NCBI GenBank assembly: GCA_905182995.1
Contig: CAJJDP010000102.1
Coordinates: 252,183 to 316,182, forward strand
Source: Paramecium octaurelia
Taxonomy: Eukaryota > Ciliophora > Oligohymenophorea > Peniculida > Parameciidae
Reading direction: 5' to 3'
Length of the DNA stretch: 64,000 nucleotides
The notes under the pieces were generated by a model. It made no database searches. It was not told where the DNA came from and saw nothing but the letters and a program-made list of their open reading frames with translations. Numbering within the stretch: position 1 is the first letter of the stretch; every line of letters begins with the position of its first letter. A program made the translations under genes and the position numbers. Shown here in pieces: positions 22,265 through 33,505 of the stretch.

Positions 22265-23562
22265 TCAATACACTCTGGCTTTTTCATCGAAGTCTTATTC
22301 AAATTAATTATCATACAATAAATCTTAACCATTTCCGCTAAAATCATCATCTTCATAATAAGAAAAAGTAAATGTACTTGATCCTATTGAAGACTATATA
22401 ATAATTCAATAAATGTTTTACTGAATAATTTTCGGAATGCACTAACTTTTATTCGCTATTTGAAGTATCAGAATATTCAACATCCATATTTTGATTTCCT
22501 TCTTATATCGACTAATTTCCATTCTGTTGATTGTGGCCAGAATTAAAAATAATTTGATATTTATTTTGTCTACCCAACAAATGTTTTTAAATGTGAGAGT
22601 AAAATCTATTTTTCACCATGTTTTCCTAAATCATTACATAAATTTACAGATCTTCCCTTTAAATGAGAAGCAACAACACTCCATTTGGCACCATATTGAT
22701 TATAATACTTGACAATGTCCTAATCCTCTTATTATGTCCAAGGTACAAAATTAAGTGCAGGATCCAATTTATTGAGATATCTTTCTCTGATTTATTTCCC
22801 AGTCCTTCCTTAAAAGTGTCTGGCCAATTTGGTCCAATTCTTCCCCTCTTAAGCAACCAAGTGTACTAATTTTGCATCTTCCTCTTAATTCCATTTTTAT
22901 TTATTCTAAACATTATGATTTTCATAATAACTTAAATAGGATTTATCCTTCTCCATCGCTGAGAACATTATGAAATGTTTCGTTCAGGCATAAACTGAAT
23001 TATTTTACTCCAATTTCCCTAATATTCTTGGTACAACTTTCTGAGACGTTGATCCTCTTCAGGTTACCAAATTTTCACAACTCTCTTGTCTCCTTCCTGT
23101 TTCTCCTTTGCTTTACTTATCTTCTTCTTCAAACCCTTATCTACCTTCTCCTGAGATTTGGAACTATTATAAAGACGATATTTATTTCCTCTTACCGCAT
23201 GCCTTAATGATCTTTCATTTGATAATGATTCCCTTTATTGGCATCATCCATTTCGAACTAATTCTCCTAAACGTTGTCTTCTTCAAAACTACTCTTTTTT
23301 TATTATTATTTTTCGTCATTTAATTATAGATAGTTATCTGTTGGTGATCCGATTGATGAAGTGGGCTTTGATTCTTAAAAAATTTCAATAAATTTGTGCT
23401 ACTTATTAGTTCATTCATCGCAGTTTTCCCAATGTCTAACTCAATCCTTCTTTGTTCTAAAAATTGTTCCTCCTAACTTTTATTGCTATTTTGTGATTTT
23501 GTATCCTTTTCATCTCTCTGCCGTTTCGAGCAGCAAAAATTAAATACAAGGTCTAGAAACAT
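22265..23562 (-). CDS. Three-repeat Myb transcription factor (MYB3R type)
   Basis: 387 residues after five inferred introns (26, 32, 26, 22 and 28 nt); the spliced length is divisible by three. Repeat 1 is KIWQPEEDQRLRKLYQEYQGNWSKII...SQCSQRWRRINP. Repeat 2 is KWNQEEDAKLVHLVAQEGKNWTKLARHFQGRTGKQIRERYLNKLDP. Repeat 3 is PWTQQEDQDIVKYYNQYGAKWSVVASHLKGRSENMVKNRFYSHI. These are textbook R1R2R3 repeats with the three Trp of each helix-turn-helix, so the protein should bind Myb-type DNA sites and may act in cell-cycle control as c-Myb/MYB3R proteins do. Two introns fall between repeats or inside a repeat. The N terminus is basic and Asn/Gln-rich; the C terminus is acidic (YYEDDDF), a possible activation region. 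Start 23560-23562, stop TGA 22265-22267. Confidence 0.92.
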
Positions 23563-23723
23563 CTTTTTGTTGCTTTACTTGTTATTTAATAATTTATTAA
23601 ATACTTGATTCTTACTAATTATATATATATTTGTTTCAATAAAATAATTTGTATCAATTAACTATTTATTTCTAATTTCTATTAATAAAGCCATCAATTA
23701 TAATTATATAAATAAATTAAAAT

Positions 23724-24538
23724 ATGAATCAACTCGAAGAAGTTACCCTGAATCAGAAAAATATCCGTGATAAAACAGGATTGCCAATCAAAAGATTCTA
23801 CTCTGTTAAAATGCAATGCCAAATTTGTTTTGATGATTTGACAACAAACGAAGATGAAGTCTTCAGAACAAACTGTGGAGACACCTTTCACAAAAACTGC
23901 ATCTCTAAACTAATTGAAAACTGTTTGAAAGAAAGATATCAATAACTTGTATGTCCATCATAAGGCTGCAGTAATATTGTTGATTTAAATAATAAATAGA
24001 AGAAAAACTATCTGCATCACTCCTACCAAAATTAGGATTCAATTTTCAATAAATCAACATCTATTTTAGCGCATAATTGGATGAATTAGTAATTAAACAT
24101 TAAAATAAATTCTCATGTTGTCCAACACTTGGATGTTAAAACATTTTCATCATCAATCCAAGTGGAGATCCAATGTTTAACTGCGAATTTTGCGAAAAAA
24201 TATATTGTCTGAGATGCAAATCTGAATCACATCCTTAATACACTTGTGAATAATTCTAACTAACTAAAAATAAAGAAGTAAAAATCAATTAAATCATATT
24301 AATTATAGAGCAATGAAAGAGAATTCAAGAGGTTAGTCGAAAATATGAATTGCAAAAAATGTACCAATTGCGGAGCTTGGATCTTGAAAGAAAAAGTAAG
24401 AGACTTGTCTGATTATAGGGATGCAATCACATGAAATGCAAATGCACTTACGAATTCTGCTATAGATGTGGAAGAAAGTATAGACACCCAGACTGCAAAT
24501 GTCCCTTGTTTGACAGAGACAATTTACCCTAACCATGA
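23724..24538 (+). CDS. RBR-type E3 ubiquitin ligase
   Basis: 243 residues with introns of 29, 31 and 23 nt (23971-23999, 24278-24308, 24396-24418). RING1 is CQICFDDLTT...CGDTFHKNCISKLIEN...VCPSQGC. The IBR domain is CCPTLGCQNIFIIN...FNCEFCEKIYCLRCKSESHPQYTC. RING2 is NCKKCTNCGAWILKEKGCNHMKCKC...EFCYRCGRKYRHPDC. The catalytic Cys expected in RING2 (GC-NHM) is present, so the enzyme should form the ubiquitin thioester intermediate of the RBR class. It is small, essentially only the RBR module plus a 30-residue N-terminal tail, with no ariadne or UBL domain. Substrate unknown. Start ATG at 23724 follows an AT-rich leader shared with the divergent Myb gene (161-base spacer). Confidence 0.95.
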
Positions 24539-24858
24539 AAAAAAATACATAACATTGAAATATAATATAGTTTATTAGTTGTGATATTTATTCTTAAATT
24601 ATTAAAGTATGATTTCAATCTAAATTGAGAGCAACAAAGAATTTGAGAATTTCTTGATTATTATTTTATTGATTATATTATTTTTAATTTATAATATGAT
24701 AATTGAATTCTTAACTAAACCAAATTTTTGATATTTTTAAATTAGCTTAATCTTAAATTAAAATTGAGAAGATTAAACCCATGAAATTCTAGACATTCTA
24801 GCAGAGAGGATCAGCTTTAGTTTAATTTAAAATTAATTCAGCAGCCTAATAAGTATTA
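24539..24858. other. Convergent intergenic region
   Basis: About 320 bases between the 3' ends of the RBR gene (plus) and the small unknown gene (minus). Strongly AT-rich; nothing recognised. Confidence 0.5.
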
Positions 24859-25494
24859 TCATCTATTATAATTCAAATGTAAAATAATTATTAATTTTGA
24901 TAATTTCAATATCGTTCCTTTAAATTCGTCATTTCGTTGTGCTGCTTTTTTATGATCTAGTATAACTTATCCACGTCTTATTGAAGATATCCAATTCTTA
25001 TTTCTTTTTTTGCTATCTTCTCTAACAACAATCAATTATTTAGTTTTACTTTAAAGCGGCTAAACTTCTTGATATATTGCATAAGAAAGTTAACTTAAAG
25101 TCTTTTGTTACAACCCTGAAGTCTGTCCATTGTTAGCAGAAGACATGGAATTCAATTATTGTTTCTTTACTGTGATTTTTCCAGAACATGCTTCTATTAT
25201 TATAAAGACATTGGTGCAGAGTATTTTTCTCTTTCTCTTTCTTTCAGTCGAGAAAAAGTTAGCTGAGTCATTGAAGTAATTTCTAAGAATGTGTTTGGCT
25301 GATGAATATTTAACTTTATGGAGAATAGCAGCCTAAAATAATAAATCATTGAAATTCTTCATTACCTAATAAATTGGGAGACGATCATTAACTACACTGA
25401 ATATTAACCTTGTTTTAATCTCACAATCAATAGCTTTTCTTTACTTAGTTTTATCCTTAGTCTATTCTTGGATAGGAATAGGATTTTCTTCCAT
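24859..25494 (-). CDS. Hypothetical protein with helix-rich N terminus
   Basis: An open frame of 211 codons without TGA, or 200 residues if a 33-nt in-frame stretch with canonical GTA...TAG ends (coding for part near residue 50) is an intron. The N-terminal part reads AIDCEIKTRLIFSVVNDRLPIYQ followed by AAILHKVKYSSAKHILRNY, which looks like three helices of a helix-turn-helix fold; the join across the proposed intron makes this more regular. The rest is basic and Gln-rich with RKRKRK, a possible nuclear localisation signal. I recognise no family. Gln codons TAA/TAG occur throughout, which supports coding. Start ATG 25492-25494, stop TGA 24859-24861; the C-terminal end is uncertain. Confidence 0.5.
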
Positions 25495-25760
25495 TTATTG
25501 AAGTATTTAGAGTTATTAAAAATACTTTCTACTCTCATTTATGATTTGGTTAATGCTATACATATAGAATACGTATGTAAAATGATTGCATAATTTAGAT
25601 TTTTGAAAATTAATATGAATATTCAAGGAGAAATTTGATCAAATTTCAGATTTAATTGTGGATTATTTCATTTTTTAATAGATGTTTTAAATTTATTCTT
25701 TTAACTATTTGGAGACAAGAATTATTTTAAAATTAATCGATTGAATAATAAATTTCATAG

Positions 25761-27267
25761 TCAACTCACTTCATCCTAAAAACATTCAAATATGAGTTCT
25801 CCTTATTCGTTTTCATATTCTCTAATTCTATCCTCAGTTTTTAATTCATTCAATTCAACTGTCTCTGAATTATCAAGAGATGTATCTTTAGGATGAAACA
25901 TATGAGCACACAAATCCAACACTGTCTTTTTGTCTATTTCAGCTGCTTCATTCTCTATTCAATTCATATTGATAATTATGTACCTGTATTAATTACACTG
26001 TAATATTCAACGAATTCGCTGATCCTCTCCACAAACCTACATTCTTCCATCTGTTTGGCAAAGTTCTCCTTACTCAAATACGACAGACATATTAAGACAT
26101 GCATCAACACACTTACTTAAATCTATTCCTTCATGAATTTTAACAGTTATTCCATAACCTAATGAGCAAATTTCCCTTATTTCTCAAGATATTGCAATGT
26201 GTATGGAGTGTGAATTACATTCGCTAATGTAGCAGATGCAAAATCAAGACAAAATATATGAATTTTTGTATTTATTGATTTTTGAATTAATAAGATGATC
26301 CATTATATGATTTCATTATGAACATATGTTGGTATTACAGTATCTTTAATACTAGCTTTTTATAGAATTGCCAAACAAAATCTTTAAGTAACAGAACCAT
26401 TTTCTTATTCCTTCAAAATTTTAATGATTTTCTCAATAATGATCATATTCCCATTATATGTTAGGTATTCCACTCCTCTCAAAGTACTGCTGATGACACT
26501 AATCAAACTAGTAATGGCGTGTCTCAGACTCTAATTATTGATATCCAATAAATGAACAACAAAATCGAACTTCTCCGTTGCTTCAATATTGAATACATCA
26601 TTTCTAATTAACTCATAAACTAGATTCTTTCTCAATTCAGGTGCTATCTATAGTGCATTGACTCTCAGAGATAATAAAACTTCAATCATTCCATCCACAT
26701 GTTTATCTTGAAAGTTCTTAAATAGTTTCGTCTTGTGTTCATGCATAACTTATTCAGTAATCAATTCAGTTCCTTCTGGCTTACCCTCATTGATGATCAC
26801 TTTATGATACTTCCCCAATTAAATTTTATAATTTTCTAAGGTTTCACTCAAGTTCTCATTTTTGGCTGTTTCTTTGAGAGAATGCAATAATTAGAGTAGA
26901 TTGATACTTACAGAGAAGATTTGTCTTCCAGCCTGCAGGATTTATTAATATTTTTTATTAAAGGCTTTTTATTCCTTTTCTAAATTGATTTCTCTTTTAG
27001 TTTTTGTATTGTCACTCTTAAACAACTGAAAAAGTCTTGGTGCTTCATCTCCTATTTATTTAGATTATTATTATTTATTCAGCATCTAAAAGTAATTATT
27101 ATTGAAATGAGTACTTTATTAGAAACTTATTTGCTCTTAATTTCTGCTTCAAAACATTCAAGTGTGTTTGTAAAAGATGAATATCTAAGATACTCTTTGA
27201 TGTATTCATTGATTTCATTTTAATCAGTTTGAATAGAATTGGGCAAATTTGAATTTGCAGATTTCAT
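25761..27267 (-). CDS. LisH/armadillo protein, ARMC9-like
   Basis: 482 residues with two 29-nt introns (27086-27114, 25955-25983). A LisH motif stands at residues 18-45 (EINEYIKEYLRYSSFTNTLECFEAEIKSK). The middle is helical and Lys/Glu-rich. From about residue 190 armadillo-like repeats follow (DGMIEVLLSLRVNALQIAP, HAITSLISVISSTLRG, VTQRFCLAILQKASIKDTVI, WIILLIQKS, FASATLANVIHT). The order LisH, helical region, ARM repeats and the block QRFCLAILQKAS agree with ARMC9, a ciliary base/tip protein affected in Joubert syndrome; this would fit a ciliated cell. The C-terminal 60 residues are acidic. Start ATG 27265-27267, stop TGA 25761-25763. ARMC9 is an inference from layout and short blocks; a generic LisH-ARM protein is the fallback. 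Confidence 0.75.
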
Positions 27268-27599
27268 TAATATAAAAATATCAATAAATACACAACTTCT
27301 TAAGTTACTAAATAATTAATATTCAAGATTTGTCTTTAGTTAAATATTAAATATATTAAAGATTCTATCAATACATTATTACTTTTAGATTATCACTCTC
27401 AGTTTCACCTAAAAATAAATTTAAGCTAGATTTATTTAATAATTTTTGAATAAATAACCTTCCCATTTCTGTTTTAACATTAATCTAATTTTTAAGAGTG
27501 TTAATAATTTTGGATTTATGATTTATCTCCTTCTTTTTTAAATTTCAGGATTTTAATCTCATGAAAATTATAATGAATTTAAAATTTATAATGAAATAT

Positions 27600-28790
27600 C
27601 TAAATAATAAATTCCATGCCAATAATAATAAAACCCTCTCTTCAGCACTACATTTAAATTAATAAGTCTGGTACGAATACTTTGAACAATAATACACTTC
27701 TTTCTAACAAATCTCATTTATATAAATTTTTCAATTTAGGAGACAAATCCTCTATCATATCACTTGTCACCTGTCAGGATTCAATCATATTATTCTTAAT
27801 CATTTCATGAACTTTCAATTTAATCATCTTCATTAAGTTTAGATATACTACATTTATTCTTCAATTTATATTAGATTCTAATACTATTTTAATCTCAAGC
27901 TTATGACTGTCGAAGTCTTTTCATCTCTCATCTCTTTATATTTCACTTGTAATTCGTTCTTTCTCCTTCTTTTATTTTTACTTAATATTTTCATGTATGT
28001 TATTTTTTTAACTGTTCAAATAATGAGCTGACAATCCTCACAAGATCTGGCATAGATTACATAGTGTTCCCATTTTGTTATTATATCATAAGGCTTTATT
28101 TGGTGTTTCTTCATAGATTATTACTTTGTGTTTATTGCAATTACAATTATTATAGCATAATGCTCAAGTCCTCTGGATTAGTGATATCAATCTTTTATTT
28201 TTCAACTTGTATATTATCAAAATGTTTGAGTAATTCTCATTTTGAGAGACAACATTTATTATAATCATGTCATTTGGATATTCTATTTTGACAGCTTGTT
28301 CCTTCACCTTTTTGGCCTTTGTTGAAAATTAGAGCTCCCTGTAATAGCAGATTCCTTATCCAAATATTATTTTGATTTCTTTAAGCTTCACTAATAATTC
28401 CTGTTAGTTTCTGAAGACTTGTATTATTTCCTTAATTTCTACTTCTACCCATTTTTAATTGAGTTTAGAAATTCTTAATGAAATTGACCCTTCTCTACTA
28501 TTTTCTTGAAATATAGAAATTGAATATTTCTCATTGTATTTGAAGTGAAAGTAGATTGAGCAAAGTTCTTGAGAATTTGCCCAGATTAAACCATATGCCT
28601 AAAGAATAGAGAGATACGAGGAATTGGAGGTGGGTGTAAATGTAATTCTAATTAAGATTGTCTAAAAGTAGGGGATTAAATTATTCGGATTGGGGGAGTT
28701 CAAAAGAAAATGGTTTAACGAGATGTTTAATTGGACTGTTATTTTATTGGATATTAATATTAATGGAATGATGTGTGTTTAAAATCAGTA
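27600..28790 (-). pseudogene. Decayed gene of unknown function
   Basis: On the minus strand a TGA-free stretch of about 200 codons (roughly 28780 down to 28160) reads like a protein (for example SYLSILQAYGLIWANSQEL, KWVEVEIKEIIQVFRNQQELL) but has no usable ATG. It then breaks into shorter frames. The next piece has Gln-rich text (IMLQQLQLQQTQ). The last piece, about 27920-27640, is interrupted by several TGA that would look natural as Trp (for example NNMIES-stop-QVTSDMIEDL and LKNLYK-stop-DLLERSVLL). I could not find mini-introns that repair it. A broken gene is the best reading; a real gene with undetected introns is possible. Confidence 0.4.
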
Positions 28791-28952
28791 TAGGAGTAGA
28801 AAGTGAAAGTAAAATGAGGAAAAAAACACTCTCACTTGAGGAGAGTTTATAAAAATAAATTTGCATATTATAATATATTAGTAATTAAGTTAATAGCACT
28901 TCTTTTGGATTCACAGTTTTAAATTATTTGAAATAATTCATAGACATACTTA

Positions 28953-31819
28953 ATGGCTAGTGAGGAAGAAGTAAACATTGAGGATGAAATAATTGAGGAA
29001 TAAGTAGAAGACAATCCAAAAAAGAAGAAGGACAAGAAAGATAAGAAAATGACTATCAAACTAGACTAGAAAAAGCCAATTGATGGTAAATAGCAATTTG
29101 GTGACAAATCTATATGTCGATTATGCAAAGTGACTACTCAATCAACTCCAACTATAATCTGTATAAGGTGCCACTTTAAATACCACAAGGAATGCATACG
29201 AACTTAAAACAAAGAGCCATAATTCCAGGACGGTACTAAATGGTACTGTCTCTCATGTATAGAGAGAATGGCTAAGAGAAAATTGAAAGAGTCAGAACCA
29301 TAGAAAAAGAAGAAAACTAGCCAAATCCCTGAATTCTTTCAGAAAACCCTATAACCACAAGAAGACAAATTGAAAAAACACACAGAATTTCAATAAAAAT
29401 ATCCAACCTATGTCCAATAAGGAAGAGTCATTTTTCCAATATTTGATGAATATCTGACAGCTTATCAATAATTGTTTACCATTGAAATTAAAAAGAAGCC
29501 ACAACTCCAACTTGATCCAACCATTCCCCAGAACCTCTTTGAAGATATTCTTAAGATATGGGATAGCTATAATTATATGGATAAAATTGTGAGTGACATC
29601 CTCTACGCAGGAGAACAGTAAACTGAATGTAATTACTATACATTATATAAAAAGAGTAAAGTTAAGTAAATAACATCGGCACCTTGATTCATTTCAAAGA
29701 TAACCACACACCCTATAGTTAAAAAACTCGCTAGGAGATATTTAATATAATCTAAACCAAACCTGACGAATTGATCCTCTTTTTCTGCTATTTCTATCTT
29801 AAACAAATTATTGAGGATTTAGATTAGGAATAGATGTAAAAATAATCATACGTAACTTATATAACAATACTTCTAGAAAATCCCATATTGGCATCTCCTT
29901 GGATACATGTGGTTTACAAATCGAATCCGATATTACGAATTATTAAGGGATGACATCAAATCATTGCCAACCAATATCTACAAACAAGGAATTCTACCTT
30001 TGTAATAAGATATGATAGAGTTTTGTGATTACACAGACACTAAGAAAGTCTGCAAATTACTCATAGCCCTTTCAGATGGATTGACTGGTCTAAAGAAAAC
30101 ACAGTTTTTGTACTAATTCAGAACTGAAAATCTCCTGTCCAATAATAGAATCAAACAATAATTAGGCACTCAAATTAAATAGTAGAGAAGTCAATAAATT
30201 GACATTAAAAAAGAGATCATTGAAGCTGAAGGTAACATTTCGATTGCCAAAGTATACTTCTTCATCATATTTAGTCTCAATTGAAACAGGATGGACTAAC
30301 TAGAGTTGAATCACAGAAATTCACAAAGTAAATGGAACAGGCCCAAAAACAAGCACAAAAGTTAAAATAACAGTATTCAAAATTAGAAAAAGAAATAGCT
30401 TCATTAACAGAAAGATATAATTAGTAAGATAAGGTAATCATACTAGTAAATTCTTATTAGGAATTAGCAATTACTTAAATGCCAGCTTTATTGTTAAATC
30501 CATCTATGTGCTTAGGTCAGGATGCTAAACATAGTTCTTATTACTTCTTTTTATATGAGCCTGATAAGATCTTTGTATGTATGAGACATTCAATCCTTGA
30601 TGACGATCGATCATAACAATGGGGATTTTATGATTAAACTGAAATTCAAAATCTACTCAATTCTTTGTGTCCAAAAGGTGTTCGAGAAAACACATTAAAA
30701 AATAACATAATTGAATTATAAAGGGCCAAATTACTACAAATAAATGAGTAAAATTAGGAATAGAATGATTAAATCGAACAAGAGAATCATAAAAATGGGA
30801 AAGGTGTCGAGAATGATATTGAATAGGAGGGTCACAATTAAAGTGAAGAATAAATAGAAAGATTAAATAGTTTAATCAATTTAGATGTTGATAAACTTGT
30901 GAATGAATTCGTTGAAATAGAATAAAGTTTAACACAATATTTAAATGAGAAGAATTCACGATGGTGTAGCACTGAATAAAGAATTGAATTTTTAAAGAGT
31001 TTTCAAAATGTAATTGAAAAAAAGAGTTCCCAAGAATATGACGAAATAGATCTAAAGCCTTTAGGGAAAGCAATTGAATATTTTGTAGATAATACAATGA
31101 TGCAAGAGAAATTAGAACTCAGATTAGATGAGGATATGGATGAGAAATAATTAAATGAAAATGATGACGACTCTTATTAATAACCGAATAGAAGAAGAAA
31201 GGTTGTTGAAGATGATTCGTCTGTGGATGAATAACCTTAAACTATGTTGCAATAATTAGAATAAATGGATATTGGGAAAGTAAGAGTAAGGAAATTACCT
31301 ATGAAATTATTTGGCACATATTATGAAACTCTAAGATAAAATTTGATTGAATAACTGAAATATGATTGTAATTTAGCAAAAATGAAGATTTGCTTAGAAG
31401 TATTGGGTCAAATAGTTAAGGATTACATTGACAGAAAAATGATTTAAATACAATAATAAATTTTGCCTGTTGGAGAAAAGAAAAAGGTAGAAGAAGTAGT
31501 TGTTGTTGCTAAAAAGGTAGTCGACCCTCCCCCTTAATTTGTTTAGGAAGCTTAAATATATGTTACTCAAAATTTGAGGAAAAGAAACTAAATCAAACCT
31601 TAGTATACTGAGACAGAAACAAAATGGGAAGACAGATGCAAGAAATGCAACAAAGGAGGAAAGGTTATTTGTTGTGATACTTGTCCAAAAGTATTCCATC
31701 CAAAGTGTATTAATTTAAAGGAGGTTCCGTAAGGGAAGTGGAACTGTCTTAATTGCTTAACAAATTTTGAGAGATAAATTAAAACAAGAGCTACTATTAG
31801 AAAGTTAGAAAACCAATGA
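28953..31819 (+). CDS. PHD-DDT-WSD-PHD chromatin protein (ISWI-complex subunit type)
   Basis: 921 residues with introns of 26, 25, 23 and 27 nt (29629-29654, 29852-29876, 30252-30274, 30434-30460). An acidic/Lys-rich N terminus is followed by a PHD finger at residues 50-110 (CRLCKVTTQ...CIRCHFKYHKECI...WYCLSCIE). A DDT-like domain starts near residue 180 (IPQNLFEDILKIWDSYNY) and is followed by GTLIHF...DELILFFCYFYL. A coiled coil comes next (KQMEQAQKQAQKLKQQYSKLEKE). Then a WSD/WHIM-type block (WGFYDQTEIQNLLNSLCPKGVRE). The C-terminal PHD (CKKCNKGGKVICCDTCPKVFHPKCI...GKWNCLNC) is canonical. This order resembles ACF1/BAZ1-BPTF remodeller subunits that read histone tails. No bromodomain is seen. 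Stop TGA at 31817-31819. Family call is good; the exact orthologue is unsure. Confidence 0.88.
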
Positions 31820-31850
31820 GACAATGATCCATTGTTTTTATTATTAAATA

Positions 31851-32582
31851 ATGATTTGTGATTTAGTTGATTATACTCTAAGAACAACTCCAAATAAAGG
31901 AAGGTTTTCATAGACAAACACAACAACGTCTCCAAACAGTTCTAGCAACTCATCTTTCGAAGCTTCCTAGCTTAAGATCCCAAGACCTTTGTTGAGTTTT
32001 GATGAAAAATTTGAAGCCTCTCTTTGTGCTTTTGGTATTCAGTTTATAATCCATTTTAGAGTTTAAATTATTAGTCCCTGAAGAAGATGGCTTAATAAAT
32101 TTTGAACAGTTCAGTTAAGAATTGATATAAGACAAACTTATATTCTTGAATGATGAAAAATATTTATTATAGCAATAGGCATCTTTAGAGATCGCAGAAG
32201 AGAATGTAAAGCCTTTCATTAAAAAACATAGATTCTCAAGGATGAAAGAACCACTTTGATGCTCAAAAATATACCTAGAAGCATGAAGCCAAACGACATG
32301 AGAAATATTTTAAATAAAGAATTTCGTAATCTCTATGATTTTTTCTATTTGCCTTTAGATAACAATGTATTCAAATTTTATATTTGAAGAATGAAGGCCA
32401 TTTGGGATATGCTTTTGTTAATTTTATCAATCAGGATGTAGTATTAAAATTTTATAGAACATTTAATAATTAAAAATGGACTAATACAGAGAAAGTATTA
32501 CTATATTTATTAAATATAGTAAATTTGCCAATTAAAATATGCAAAATTATAGGGAAGAAGGCAATATGAATTTGCAAGATGA
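31851..32582 (+). CDS. Mei2-like RNA-binding protein
   Basis: 210 residues after four introns of 25, 26, 23 and 25 nt (32035-32059, 32206-32231, 32367-32389, 32495-32519). The C-terminal half is a Mei2-type RRM (RRM_2, PF04059): ERTTLMLKNIPRSMKPNDMRNILNKEFRNLYDFFYLPLD, GHLGYAFVNFINQDVVLKFYRTFNNQKW, and KQICQLKYAKLQGRR at the end. In fission yeast and plants this domain belongs to proteins that control meiosis and RNA fate. The first 60 residues are Ser/Thr/Asn-rich. Only the last RRM of the larger Mei2 proteins is present; no N-terminal RRMs. It starts 31 bases after the stop of the PHD gene in the same direction, so the promoter is very short or the two are co-transcribed. Confidence 0.9.
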
Positions 32583-32814
32583 TTGAGCTTTAAATAGCTA
32601 TTTTTGTGTATTTTTTTCAAATTTTGATTTAAATTCATTCAAGAATTATTTAGAGCCTAATAGATTTTTAGTATGTAAATTATTTGAACAATATTTCCAT
32701 TCCTCTGGTATTTATCTAAAGTTCTTCAGCTTTTCATCCTTTTCAATAAATTTATTTATAGTCTATGATTATTATAATTAATAATTTCATAGACCTGAGA
32801 ATTATTAAAATATC

Positions 32815-33435
32815 AACTTTTCGATTCATTAAAGAAATTCAACTTTGCTATTCAGAATGGCCTAATACACTTAATAGGGTGTCTTGCCCTTAAAAAGATG
32901 TTTTAGATTTGAAAACTCATATAACAACACAGCTAAATTCCAATAATCCAGAATGTGATTACAGCGATATTCCTTAATGGTTTCAGGAGCCTTAAACCCA
33001 GAACTTCCACAAGACTATTAGCCAAATAAGTTAATTTCACTAATTTACTTAAATCAATCCATGTAATTTTCGGTTATCTTTCTTCATCAAATATAGATTT
33101 TCAGAGTTTAAATCCAAAGGAATCACATTATTTTATGCAATTAACCCAAAGCTAATATTACTAAGACAGTAAAATAGGATTGCCTCTAATTATAATTAAT
33201 CATTGCGAATTTTCTTATAAAGGGATCACTCATGCAAAATATAATATGCAGAATTGTTACAGGTTTCAATTAGAACACTTTGACAACTTTGTATGACTCT
33301 AAAGGCGCTCTAAAAATAATTTAATGGAATCTTTTTAGATGTATATTTCTAATTATAACTATAATTTATTACTTCAAAACATATCCTTATTACTCCTCTC
33401 CTAAATTCCTAACAAAGAAATACCCACTCATAATA
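32815..33435 (-). pseudogene. Remnant of a protein kinase
   Basis: From an ATG near 33435 the minus strand reads YFFVRNLGEEQQGYVLK, like a kinase glycine-rich region. After a frame change comes NNVIPLDLNSENLYLMKKDNRKL, which has the place of the catalytic loop (YRDLKPENIL) but without HRD. A 34-nt candidate intron then leads to SCGSSGFKAPETI (the APE region) and LDYWNLAVLLYEF (helix F), similar to AGC kinases. A TGA sits between the lobes (ILHE-stop-SLYKK) and the frames do not join. Lost residues and a stop suggest a dead gene. Confidence 0.5.
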
Positions 33436-33505
33436 ATATCAATTAATTTCCTTTTGAATAGAAAATACACTAAACTTACTTAAATTATGAGTTACTTTTA
33501 AAGAA

